Positions 1-8,272 of a stretch of DNA of 64,000 bases are shown here, piece after piece (the stretch's first letter is position 1; each line of letters opens with the position of its first letter). Below the pieces are notes generated by a model that had not been told where the DNA came from, made no database searches, and saw only the letters and a program-made list of their open reading frames with translations. The position numbers and the translations under genes are program-made. The stretch comes from Actinomadura sp. NAK00032 (GTDB lineage: Bacteria; Actinomycetota; Actinomycetes; Streptosporangiales; Streptosporangiaceae), in NCBI RefSeq assembly GCF_013364275.1, contig NZ_CP054932.1, positions 1,488,001-1,552,000 of the forward strand, read 5' to 3'.

Positions 1-55
1 CCCGTGCAGCGGCTCGGCGACTGGCTGAGCGATGTCATCGCCGGACGTCCGTCCA

Positions 56-1033
56 TCAGTGCGGGTACTGGCGGGGCGGACGAGGACGGATCTCGTACCG
101 GAAAGTCTCGACGACCGAGCTGATCTGGCGCATGAGCCGGGTGTCCTCAAGGCGGTCGAGGTAGAGGGAGCGGCGGGCCAGTCCGTCCAGGTCGACGGCG
201 AAGTACATCGCCATCAGCGGATTGATGAACAGTTCGCTGCCGCGCGTCCGGTCGGTGGAGTGGACGTCGCCGAACCGGCCCTGGACGGCGGCGGCGATCG
301 AGCCGTTCACGATGCTCGGGCGCGCGGGCGTCGCCGCCCGCGCGTACTCGACCGCGTCCAGGTAGAGCGCCGCCTCGCGGCTGTCGCGGGGGATGGACAG
401 GGCGCCCAGGTAGGAGCCGTCCGCGGTCAGGGCGGCCAGGTTCTCCAGGACGTCGGTGTGGTTCACGCCGTGGTAGGCGTCCACGCCGAAGCCCAGGGAG
501 ACGACGATCTTCTCGGGGACGTCTAGGCCGTGCACGGCGGCGAGGCTCGCCATGTCCTCCTCTGGGGTGCCCAGGCCGGCCTCGTCGCCGCGCATGAAGA
601 TGTCCGTGCCGCCGTCCACGAGGACGATCGCGTCCAGGCCGAGGTGGTCGACCAGGTACCGGTACGCCGCGCGGAGCGGCTGGACGCCGACCTTCGGGAA
701 CGCGTAGACGGTGGACGGGAGGCCGTGGAGGTCGAGCCAGCGTGCGAGTGCGCCCTCGGGGAAGTAGTCGTCGCGGCTGGGGGTCGCTGGGGTCACGGCG
801 GCGACGTCCGCCTCCAGCCAGGTCTCGGACGGCAGGCCGTACAGCGCGCTGAACGACAGGTTCGCCAGATGGACGTCCTTCCCGTCCTCCATGAGGGCGA
901 GGGCCAGGGGGAGACCTGCGTAGACGTCGAAGCCGCCGCCCGCGCCCGCGACGAGAACGCTGCGGGCCTTCTTCAGGCGTGCGAAAAGCGGGGGTTCCTG
1001 GAGGGAGAACACCCCGTGACGGTAAAGCATCAC
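56..1033 (-). CDS. DUF1152 domain-containing protein
   Basis: A 325-residue soluble protein of the DUF1152 family, whose function is not established. The N-terminal glycine-rich stretch AGAGGGFDVYAGLPLAL (about residues 30-46) is the family hallmark and looks like a nucleotide- or phosphate-binding loop. A second conserved region, LVDGGTDIFMRGDEAGLGTP, follows near the middle. There is no signal peptide or membrane segment, so it should be cytoplasmic. It stands alone: the next gene to its right is on the same strand but separated by 120 bp. The length fits the family. The family call is firm; the activity is unknown. Confidence 0.85.
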   Translation of the reverse strand: MMLYRHGVFSLQEPPLFARLKKARSVLVAGAGGGFDVYAGLPLALALMEDGKDVHLANLSFSALYGLPSETWLEADVAAVTPATPSRDDYFPEGALARWLDLHGLPSTVYAFPKVGVQPLRAAYRYLVDHLGLDAIVLVDGGTDIFMRGDEAGLGTPEEDMASLAAVHGLDVPEKIVVSLGFGVDAYHGVNHTDVLENLAALTADGSYLGALSIPRDSREAALYLDAVEYARAATPARPSIVNGSIAAAVQGRFGDVHSTDRTRGSELFINPLMAMYFAVDLDGLARRSLYLDRLEDTRLMRQISSVVETFRYEIRPRPPRQYPH

Positions 1034-1153
1034 GGGAGATGGTGATCGAGGTTTTTCGGCGGATTGCGAACTCTTGCGGGGGGTGTGGACGTCTGACTAT
1101 GCGGTGGCCGTGGTCATCGGGGGACTACGGCCACCACCAAGCCGCCACGGGGG

Positions 1154-2839
1154 TCAGTACGGGGACGGGCCGCCGAACATCTCGCTGAGGCGGGGCGCCA
1201 GGTCGTAGTCGCCGCGCAACTCCAGGCGGCCTTCCATGAGGAGCGTCGCCGGGTTGGCGTCGCCGGCGATGATGCGCAGGAAGTCCGCCGTCTTCACCGT
1301 GAGGGTGAGGGCCGGGTCGTCGGCCGGGCCGGGGTGGGCGCGGGCTCTGGACTTGCCGAGCACGAGCGTCCACGTGGTGCGGGTCAGGCGAAACTCCAGT
1401 TCGCCCGTGAAGCCGCCGGACGCCGACGGGTCGTAGGCGCGTGCCATGCCCGCGAAGAACAGGCGCTGCCCGCTCGGACCGAAGCGGCGCTCGATCTGCT
1501 CGTCGGTCCGGCCGTGGACGAGCCGGTAGAAGCCCTGCCGGAACCGGCGGCGGCTCGCGGCGCGGATGTCCCCGCGCAGCGGATGGCGGGAGCGGTCAGC
1601 GCGGGCGACCTCGGCGTCCTCGTCGATGCGGTAGCCGGCCGGTGCCGTCCGGGCCGGGGCGCGGCGGGCGAGGGCGGCCTCGATGGCGGGGGCGAGGCGC
1701 TCGGCCTTGGCGGCCTCGCGCTCCTCGCGGCCCTCGGTGAAGTGCGGCAGGACGGCCGTCCCGAACAGTTCGAGCGACTCGCAGATGTGCTCGTGCTCGT
1801 TCGGCCCCGACTGCAGGACGAACGCGATCTGGTCGACGCCCGCCGACTCGTACCGCCGGATCAGGTCGATGACCTGCGCGGGCGTGCCGACGGCGCCGCG
1901 CAGCGAGCCGATGTTGACGTTGAGGGTCTCGGCGTTCGCCATGACCTGCTCGCGGGAGAAGCCGCGGGCGTCGCGGTGGGCCTGGAACTCCTCCCAGACG
2001 TTCGTCCGGCCCGGGTCGTGCGGCGTGGGGCCGTAGTAGTGCGCGAGGGCGAACGCGAAGAAGTGCGCGCCGTCGATGCCGCGGTCGATCGCGGTGGCCT
2101 CGTCCTCGTGCAGCATCATCGGCAGGACGACGGTCACGTTCGGGTTCACCGCGAAGCCCGCCGGGACGCACTCCTCGGAGGCGATGAGGCGGTAGTACTC
2201 GTCCACCCACTTGCCGGCGTCCTCGGGCTCTACGAAGGAGAACGACAGGGCGCCGATGCCGTTGCGGGCCGCGAACTCGATCGTCTCCCGGCGCGAGCAC
2301 GCCACCCACAGCGGCGGGTGCGGCTTCTGTACCGGTTTCGGCAGTACGTTGCGCGGCGGCATCCGGATGTGGTCGGACGACCAGCCCGCGAAGGGCTCCT
2401 CGACGAACATCCGGGTGATGGCGTCGATGGCGTCCTGCCACTGGGCGCGCTTCTCGGTGCGCCGCACCCCGAAGCCGCCGAGTTCGGCGCTCGAACTGGA
2501 CTCGCCGGTCCCGAAGTCGACCCGGCCGTTGGAGACGAGGTCGAGCGTCGCGACGCGCTCGGCGATCCGCGCCGGATGGTTCACGGCGGGCGGCAGCTGG
2601 ACGATCCCGTGCCCGAGCCGGATCCGCTTCGTCCGCTGCGACGCGGCGGCCAGGAACACCTCGGGTGCGGACGAATGTGAGTACTCCTCCAGGAAGTGGT
2701 GCTCGACCTCCCAGATGTAGTCGAATCCGACCCGGTCGGCGATCTCCACCTGGTCGAGCGCGTCCTGGTAGAGCTTCTGCTCCTGCCCGTTGCTCCAGGG
2801 CCGCGGCAACTGGTGCTCATAGAAGAGTGAGAACCGCAT
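1154..2839 (-). CDS. LLM-class flavin-dependent oxidoreductase fused to SCP2 sterol-carrier domain
   Basis: A 561-residue two-domain protein. Residues about 1-350 form a luciferase-like monooxygenase barrel (start MRFSLFYEHQLPRPW; conserved GTGESSSSAELGGFG). Residues about 440-561 resemble an SCP2 sterol-carrier domain (GGFTGELEFRLTRTTWTLV, then LTVKTADFLRIIAGDANPAT). The ATG at 2839 is chosen over a longer upstream frame because GGGAGGTGG lies just before it. The SCP2 module suggests a hydrophobic or acyl/sterol-like substrate, oxidised with reduced FMN or F420. The divergent CoA-transferase starting at 2968 and the nearby acyl-CoA dehydrogenase support a lipid or steroid context. The substrate is inferred only. 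Confidence 0.88.
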   Translation of the reverse strand: MRFSLFYEHQLPRPWSNGQEQKLYQDALDQVEIADRVGFDYIWEVEHHFLEEYSHSSAPEVFLAAASQRTKRIRLGHGIVQLPPAVNHPARIAERVATLDLVSNGRVDFGTGESSSSAELGGFGVRRTEKRAQWQDAIDAITRMFVEEPFAGWSSDHIRMPPRNVLPKPVQKPHPPLWVACSRRETIEFAARNGIGALSFSFVEPEDAGKWVDEYYRLIASEECVPAGFAVNPNVTVVLPMMLHEDEATAIDRGIDGAHFFAFALAHYYGPTPHDPGRTNVWEEFQAHRDARGFSREQVMANAETLNVNIGSLRGAVGTPAQVIDLIRRYESAGVDQIAFVLQSGPNEHEHICESLELFGTAVLPHFTEGREEREAAKAERLAPAIEAALARRAPARTAPAGYRIDEDAEVARADRSRHPLRGDIRAASRRRFRQGFYRLVHGRTDEQIERRFGPSGQRLFFAGMARAYDPSASGGFTGELEFRLTRTTWTLVLGKSRARAHPGPADDPALTLTVKTADFLRIIAGDANPATLLMEGRLELRGDYDLAPRLSEMFGGPSPY

Positions 2840-2967
2840 CGGTGACCACCTCCCGGCCAGCCTTACCCCGATTGGACTCCGCGTCAACAACGACCAAGCG
2901 CTCGCTTGACGACAGGTGGTGGCACCCGGCACGGTGAGCGCGACGATCCCCGCGCGAGAGGAGCGCC

Positions 2968-3999
2968 ATGGCGCCGCTGGACGGATTGCGCGTCCTCGAT
3001 CTGACGATGTGGCGGCCCGGCCCGTACGCCACGCTGCTGCTGGCCCAGCTCGGCGCCGACGTGATCAAGGTGGAGCCGCCGGGCGGGGAGCCGATGCGGA
3101 TGTTCGGCGACCACTTCGACGTCCTCAACCGGCACAAGCGCAGCATGGTCCTCGACCTGAAGTCGGCGGACGGCCTCGCGGAGCTGCGGCGGCTCGCGGC
3201 CGACGCCGAGGTCTTCGTCGAGGGCTTCCGGCCCGGCGTGGCCGACCGGCTGGGCGCCGGCCACGAGGCGCTCCGCGCGCTCAACCCGCGGCTCGTCTAC
3301 TGCTCGATCTCCGGATACGGGGCGGACGGGCCGCTGCGCGACGTTCCGGGCCACGACATCAACTACCGGGCCTACGCCGCCGCGCTGCCCCCCGACGCCG
3401 TCTCCCCGGAGGCCGACGACCTCCCGCTCGCGGACATGGCCGCCGCCACGATGGCCGCGTTCGCGATCACCGCGGCCGTGCTCAGGGCCCGCGCCACCGG
3501 AGTCGGCGACCGCGTCGACCTCGGCATGGCGGACGTCCTCGCGCACTGGACCGGCACCGTCCCGGCGGCGACGCGCAGCTCGGGCGCCGGGCCCGTCCCC
3601 GGCTACGGCGTCTACCCGACGAAGGACGGCCGCAAGATCACGCTCGGGGTGGTGTCGGAGGAGCGGCTGTGGGCCGCGACCTGCCGCGCGCTCGGCATCG
3701 AAGCGCACGCCGGCGTCCCGTTCGCCGAGCGGCTGGGGCGCATCGCCGAGCTGGACGGGGCGGTGACCGCGGCCGTGGCGAAGCTCACACAGGCCGAGGC
3801 CGTCGAGCGGCTGACCGGGGCCGGCGCCCCCGTCGCGCCCCTTCTCTCGCACGCCGAGATGCTCGCGCTCGACCACTTCGCGCACCGGAAGGTGCAGGAC
3901 GAGGGGCCCGTCCGGACCGCCGTCCACCCGCCGCTGAAGGGCGGGGCCGTGCCCGGGCCGGACGAGCACCGAGGCCAGGGCTGGCGTCTCACGGAATGA
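2968..3999 (+). CDS. CaiB/BaiF CoA-transferase family protein, alpha-methylacyl-CoA racemase-like
   Basis: A 343-residue class III CoA-transferase family member. The N-terminus GLRVLDLTMWRPGPYATLLL and QLGADVIKVEPPGG are typical. GHDINY puts His at residue 129, and a conserved Asp sits at 156 (PLADMAAA). These match the catalytic His/Asp pair of alpha-methylacyl-CoA racemases, so racemisation of 2-methyl-branched acyl-CoA, or a CoA transfer, is likely. It is slightly shorter than the usual 360-400 residues. GAGAGGAG precedes the ATG by a normal distance. It diverges from the LLM-SCP2 gene across 128 bp, so the two may share a regulatory region and a lipid pathway. Confidence 0.88.
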   Translation: MAPLDGLRVLDLTMWRPGPYATLLLAQLGADVIKVEPPGGEPMRMFGDHFDVLNRHKRSMVLDLKSADGLAELRRLAADAEVFVEGFRPGVADRLGAGHEALRALNPRLVYCSISGYGADGPLRDVPGHDINYRAYAAALPPDAVSPEADDLPLADMAAATMAAFAITAAVLRARATGVGDRVDLGMADVLAHWTGTVPAATRSSGAGPVPGYGVYPTKDGRKITLGVVSEERLWAATCRALGIEAHAGVPFAERLGRIAELDGAVTAAVAKLTQAEAVERLTGAGAPVAPLLSHAEMLALDHFAHRKVQDEGPVRTAVHPPLKGGAVPGPDEHRGQGWRLTE

Positions 4000-4041
4000 A
4001 ATTCGGGTGGGATTGTCCGAGCCGTTTGGCATGCTGGGTGC

Positions 4042-6936
4042 GTGAACGCGCGTGCGATGAGTCCCGCTCTGGTCGGCCGGGCGGCGGAGCTGGCCCAGCT
4101 GCGGGACGCCCTCGCCGCCGCGCCCGGGGCCGTCCTCGTCGGCGGTGACGCCGGACTCGGCAAGACACGCCTGATCAGGGAGTTCGCCCGGTCCGTCGAG
4201 GGGGAGGCGAACGTCCTCGTCGGCGGCTGCCTGGAGCTCGGCTCCGACGGCCTGCCGTTCGCGCCGTTCACCACCGTGCTGCGCGGCCTCGTCCGGGAGA
4301 TCGGCATCGACGGCGTCGCGGCGCTCGTCCCGCGCGGCGACACCGGGAGCCTCGCCCGGCTGCTGCCGGAGTTCGGCGAGCCGGAGTCCGACGCCGCGTC
4401 CGGGGAGGAGCGCGCCCGGCTGTTCGAGGTCGTGCTGTCGCTGCTGGAGCGGCTCGCCGAGCGCGGCCCGGTCGTGCTCGTCATCGAGGACGCCCACTGG
4501 GCCGACCGCTCCACCCGCGACCTGCTGGCCTTCCTCGTGCGCAACCTCGGCCGGGGGCCGGTGCTGGTCGTCCTGACCTATCGGACGGACGAGCTGCACC
4601 GCACCCATCCGCTGCGGCAGCTGCTCGCCGGGCTGGAGCGGCTGGAGCGGGTGCGCCGCACCGACCTCGGCAAGCTGACCCGCGCCGATGTGTCCGCGCT
4701 CGTCGCCCAGCTGCTCGGCAAGCACCCCCCGCCCGGCCTCGTCGAGCGGATCGAGGCGCGCAGCGAGGGCAACCCGCTGTTCATCGAGGCGCTGCTCGAC
4801 GACGACGGCGGGCTGGCGTGCGAGCTGCCCGAGTCGCTGCGCGACCTGCTGCTCGCCGGCGTGCAGCGGCTGCCCGACGAGACGCAGGACGTCCTGCGCG
4901 ACGCCAGCGGCAGCAGCACCCGCATCGAGCACGCGCTGCTCGCCGCCGTGACGGGGCTCGGCGACGCCGCGCTGACCCGCGTGCTGCGGCCCGCCGTCGC
5001 CGCCAACGTCCTGGTCGTGGACGGCGACGGGTACGCGTTCCGGCACGCGCTGATCCGCGAGGCCATCCACGACGACCTGCTGCCGGGCGAGCACACGCGC
5101 CTCCACAAGCGCTACGCCGAGACCCTGGAGGAGAACCCGTCGCTGGTCTCCGCCGGGCGGCTGTGGGTCGAGCTGAGCTACCACTGGAAGCAGGCCCACG
5201 ACAGCACGTGGGCGCTGGTCGCGGCCTGGCGCGCCGCTGGTGAGGCGCGCAAGGCGCTCGCCCACGCCGAGTGCCTGGCGATGCTCGAACGCGTCCTCAA
5301 GCTGTGGGACCTCGTCCCCGACGCCCCTGAACGCATCGACGCCGGCTTCGTCAAGGTGCTGATGGACGCCGCGACCGCCGCCGACCTCGCCGGCGAGTAC
5401 GACCGCGGCATCAAGCTCGTCACCGCCGCGCTCAAGGAGATCGAGGCCGCCGACGGCGAGCGCGACACCGAGTGCTGGGCGATGCTGCTGGTGCTGCGCG
5501 CCAGGATGCGGTACCAGATGGCGCGCCCCGGCTTCGTCGAGGACCTGCGCGCCGCCGTCAAGGCGCTGCCCGCCGAGCCGCCGACCGTGCTGCGCGCGCG
5601 GGCGCTGTCCATGCTCGGCAACTACGTGCGCGTCACCACCGAGATCGGCGCGGCGCGCGACGCGGCGGAGGAGTCGCTGGCGGTCGCGCGCCGGCTCGGC
5701 GACCCGCTCGCCGAGGCGGAGGCGCTCATCACGCGGTACTGCGCCGACACCGACTACGAGAACGACGCCGACCTCGCCGAGATCGAGGCGACCGTGGAGC
5801 GTGCCAAGAACCACCAGGTGCTGCTGCGCTACTACGTGATCAAGTCGCATTTCCTGGAGGGCGCCGGCCGGCACGCCGAGGCCGCCTCGGTCGCGGCGCA
5901 CGGCAAGGAGCTGGCCCGCGAGTACGGGGTGGCCCGCACCCAGGGCACGTTCCTGTGCATCAACCAGGCCGAGCCGCTGGTCTCGCTCGGCCGGTGGGAC
6001 GAGGCCATGGCCGAGATGAACCGCGCCCTCGCGCAGGACCCGGCCATCACCACCCGGACGTCGCTGCTCGTCCTGACCGGCTGGGTGGCGCTCGCGCGCG
6101 GCGACCTCCCGACCGCGCGGGAGCGGCTCGCCACGTCCCGCGACATCAAGAAGCTGAAGTCGGAGTGGCTGAAGACGCAGGACTACTTCAGCACGCTGTG
6201 GCTGGAGGCGAACATCGCGCTGGCCGAGGGGCGCCCCGCCGCCGCGCTGGAGGCGGTCCGGCCCGTCGTCGAGCAGGCGGGCATGCCGGACGACGCGCGC
6301 TACGCGTGGCCGGTGCTCCTCGCGGGCGCCGCGGCCTGCGCGCAGCTGGGCGACGCCGCGGCGGGCGAGCTGGCCCGGATCGAGGAGCGGGCCGCCGGGC
6401 TGACGTCGAGCGGGCCGCTGCAGCACGCGCACTGCCTCACGTTCGCCGCCGAGCTGGCCCGCGCTCGCGGCGTCCTCGACCAGGCCGCCTGGGCGGAGGC
6501 CGCCGCCACGTGGGAGACGCTCGGCAACCCCTACGCCCGTGCCCGCTCACTGCTCCGGTCGGCGGAGGCGCTGCTCGCGGGCGGCGACCACGACGCCGCC
6601 TCGGACGCGCTGCGCACCGCCGGCGACCTCGCCGAGGAGCTGCGGGCGCCGCTGCTCGCCGCCGACATCGCCGACATGCTGCGCCGGGTGCGGTCGCCGC
6701 GCCGCGGCGACGCGTCCGCGCCGCTCGGGCTGACGCCCCGCGAGTTCGAGGTGCTGCGCCTGGTGGCGGAGGGCCGCAGCAACCGCGACATCGCCGAGGC
6801 GCTGTTCATCTCGGCGAAGACGGCGAGCGTCCACGTGTCGAACATCCTCGGCAAGCTGGAGGTGGCGAGCCGCGGCGAGGCCGCGGCCACCGCGCACAGG
6901 CTGCGGCTGTTCGCCGCCCCGAAGGCCCGCGCCTGA
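4042..6936 (+). CDS. LuxR-family ATP-binding (LAL/MalT-type) transcriptional regulator
   Basis: A 964-residue STAND-type regulator. An AAA/NACHT-like ATPase sits at the N-terminus with Walker A GGDAGLGKTR (about residues 34-43) and Walker B VVLVIEDAHWAD (about 146-157). A long helical, TPR-like central region follows. The C-terminal LuxR helix-turn-helix (LTPREFEVLRLVAEGRSNRD through VHVSNILGKLEV, about 895-955) binds DNA. Ligand sensing through the helical repeats with ATP hydrolysis is the known mode for the family. The start may be the GTG at 4042 or the ATG at 4057 (MSPALVGR). It is monocistronic, so no target is obvious; the CoA-transferase just upstream ends only 42 bp before it. Confidence 0.93.
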   Translation: MNARAMSPALVGRAAELAQLRDALAAAPGAVLVGGDAGLGKTRLIREFARSVEGEANVLVGGCLELGSDGLPFAPFTTVLRGLVREIGIDGVAALVPRGDTGSLARLLPEFGEPESDAASGEERARLFEVVLSLLERLAERGPVVLVIEDAHWADRSTRDLLAFLVRNLGRGPVLVVLTYRTDELHRTHPLRQLLAGLERLERVRRTDLGKLTRADVSALVAQLLGKHPPPGLVERIEARSEGNPLFIEALLDDDGGLACELPESLRDLLLAGVQRLPDETQDVLRDASGSSTRIEHALLAAVTGLGDAALTRVLRPAVAANVLVVDGDGYAFRHALIREAIHDDLLPGEHTRLHKRYAETLEENPSLVSAGRLWVELSYHWKQAHDSTWALVAAWRAAGEARKALAHAECLAMLERVLKLWDLVPDAPERIDAGFVKVLMDAATAADLAGEYDRGIKLVTAALKEIEAADGERDTECWAMLLVLRARMRYQMARPGFVEDLRAAVKALPAEPPTVLRARALSMLGNYVRVTTEIGAARDAAEESLAVARRLGDPLAEAEALITRYCADTDYENDADLAEIEATVERAKNHQVLLRYYVIKSHFLEGAGRHAEAASVAAHGKELAREYGVARTQGTFLCINQAEPLVSLGRWDEAMAEMNRALAQDPAITTRTSLLVLTGWVALARGDLPTARERLATSRDIKKLKSEWLKTQDYFSTLWLEANIALAEGRPAAALEAVRPVVEQAGMPDDARYAWPVLLAGAAACAQLGDAAAGELARIEERAAGLTSSGPLQHAHCLTFAAELARARGVLDQAAWAEAAATWETLGNPYARARSLLRSAEALLAGGDHDAASDALRTAGDLAEELRAPLLAADIADMLRRVRSPRRGDASAPLGLTPREFEVLRLVAEGRSNRDIAEALFISAKTASVHVSNILGKLEVASRGEAAATAHRLRLFAAPKARA

Positions 6937-7177
6937 CGCGCCGACCCTGACGCGCCGAGCCCCGTGATTCGGCGGCGGGGGACCTCCCCTCCCGGATCCC
7001 CCGCCCCGAACCGTCGGACCACACGGGAACATCGTGGCCGGCCGGCCGGGGCACGGCCCGCGGAAGCAGGCGGTGCTTCGCCGTCCGGAGAGACGGCCCG
7101 TGACCCGTCCGGCCACTGCCCAGTGTCGTGGTCCGGGGGCCCCGACGGCGCGCGAGACATACCGTTCGGGGCGACAG
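6937..7177. other. Intergenic stretch without a recognisable gene
   Basis: Between the end of the LAL regulator and the terminator of the convergent methyltransferase gene I see no plausible coding sequence, RNA gene or strong promoter. The sequence is G+C-rich, with short runs such as CGGCCGGCCGG. Confidence 0.5.
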
Positions 7178-7224
7178 AAAAAAGCGACGGTGCCGAGCCG
7201 CGTTCCGTGACCCGGCACCATCGC
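7178..7224 (-). terminator. Intrinsic terminator of the methyltransferase gene
   Basis: Read on the minus strand, GCGATGGTGCCG pairs with CGGCACCGTCGC (12 pairs including one T-G wobble) around a loop of about 17 nt. The stem is followed at once by TTTTTT. It lies 24 bp past the methyltransferase stop codon. A real U-tract is uncommon in DNA this rich in G+C, so the call is good. Confidence 0.8.
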
Positions 7225-7247
7225 CTTCCAGCAGGTGTACCGCGCGG

Positions 7248-8081
7248 TCAGCGCGGGACGCGCGCGACGCAGAACACCGTCTGCCCGAACGGCGGGCGGA
7301 CGAAGCGCTCGATGGTGCGGGTCGTCGGCACGACCGTCCGGTCGTAGATCTTGACGAGCCGCGGGTCGGGGTAGCCGGCGCCGCCGCGGCGCACCGCGAA
7401 CCACCAGGCGATGCCGCCGAGGAAGTTGATCGGCTTGAGCACCTCGGGGACGAGCCCCGCCTCCCGGACGGACGCCTCCAGCGTCTGCGGCGTGTACCGG
7501 GTGACGTGCCCGACCTTGCGGTCGAAGTCGCCGTAGAGCTGCATGTAGCCGGGCACCCAGATGACGATGCGGCCGCCGGGCTCGGTGACGGCGGCGAGGT
7601 CGCGGAGCGCCTGCACGTCGTCCTTGATGTGCTCCAGCACGTTCATCATCACGACCGTGTCGACCTTCCGCCGGATCGTGATGTCGGCCGGCAGGGCCAG
7701 GTCGATGACCTCGACGTCGTCGTTGCCGTCGTGGCGCTTGCGCAGCTCGCCGACGCAGTACGGGTCGTTGTCGCTGACGACGAGGTAGTCGAGCCGCCCC
7801 GCGAACTGCTCGGAGAAGTGCCCGAGGCCGGAGCCGACCTCCAGCATCGACCGGCCCACGTGCGGGGCGACGGTCTCGTACTCGTACTTGCGGTAGTTGC
7901 GGGCCTCGTCCCCGCCGAGGTGGTTCTCCAGCGCGCCCTCCCCGGCGGCGGGCTGGACGACGTCCCCGTCGGCGTTCACGTGCGGCGCGGGCCCGGCGGC
8001 CGGGCCGCCCTTCTTCGGGCCGCTGCCGAGCAGGCCGAGGAGGCTGCCGGCGATGGACTTCTTCTGACCAGGTGACTGCAT
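7248..8081 (-). CDS. Class I SAM-dependent methyltransferase
   Basis: A 277-residue methyltransferase. Motif I MLEVGSGLGHFSEQF (about residues 79-93) binds S-adenosylmethionine. The acidic residue of motif II lies in VVSDNDPYC, and MMNVLEHIKDD is the usual post-motif III signature of Methyltransf_11/12 proteins. The N-terminal 45 residues are Gly/Pro/Lys-rich and probably disordered. The C-terminal region (PINFLGGIAWWFAVRRGG) resembles methyltransferases of glycan and polyprenyl pathways, but the substrate cannot be named. The ATG at 8081 is preferred because GGGAAG precedes it; a longer reading to 8201 lacks support. Confidence 0.85.
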   Translation of the reverse strand: MQSPGQKKSIAGSLLGLLGSGPKKGGPAAGPAPHVNADGDVVQPAAGEGALENHLGGDEARNYRKYEYETVAPHVGRSMLEVGSGLGHFSEQFAGRLDYLVVSDNDPYCVGELRKRHDGNDDVEVIDLALPADITIRRKVDTVVMMNVLEHIKDDVQALRDLAAVTEPGGRIVIWVPGYMQLYGDFDRKVGHVTRYTPQTLEASVREAGLVPEVLKPINFLGGIAWWFAVRRGGAGYPDPRLVKIYDRTVVPTTRTIERFVRPPFGQTVFCVARVPR

Positions 8082-8272
8082 ACTTCCCGCTCGCTGGGTG
8101 CGTTGGCGTTCGGCTTCTCGTTCGCCGGATCCGTGTCCCGGCCCGCTCGGGGCCGGCCGATCTCTGGCGCGAAGGTCGGGACAGTCTACCCATGCGTGCA
8201 CGCCGGGCGTCCGTCAGTGACCGCCCTGGCGGGCGCCCGGACGGCGTGTCGCCCGGTCGCAGCGGTGCCGGA

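Noticed and set aside
1..123. Plus-strand reading PVQRLGDWLSDVIAGRPSIS ending at the TGA at 121-123, possibly the tail of a gene entering from the left.
   Set aside because: It overlaps the DUF1152 3' end by about 65 bp and is too short to recognise; cannot be supported without upstream sequence.
2884..6432. A 1182-codon minus-strand open frame.
   Set aside because: Arg/Asp/Gly-rich composition typical of the antisense of high-G+C genes; it opposes the CoA-transferase and LAL regulator, which have real motifs.
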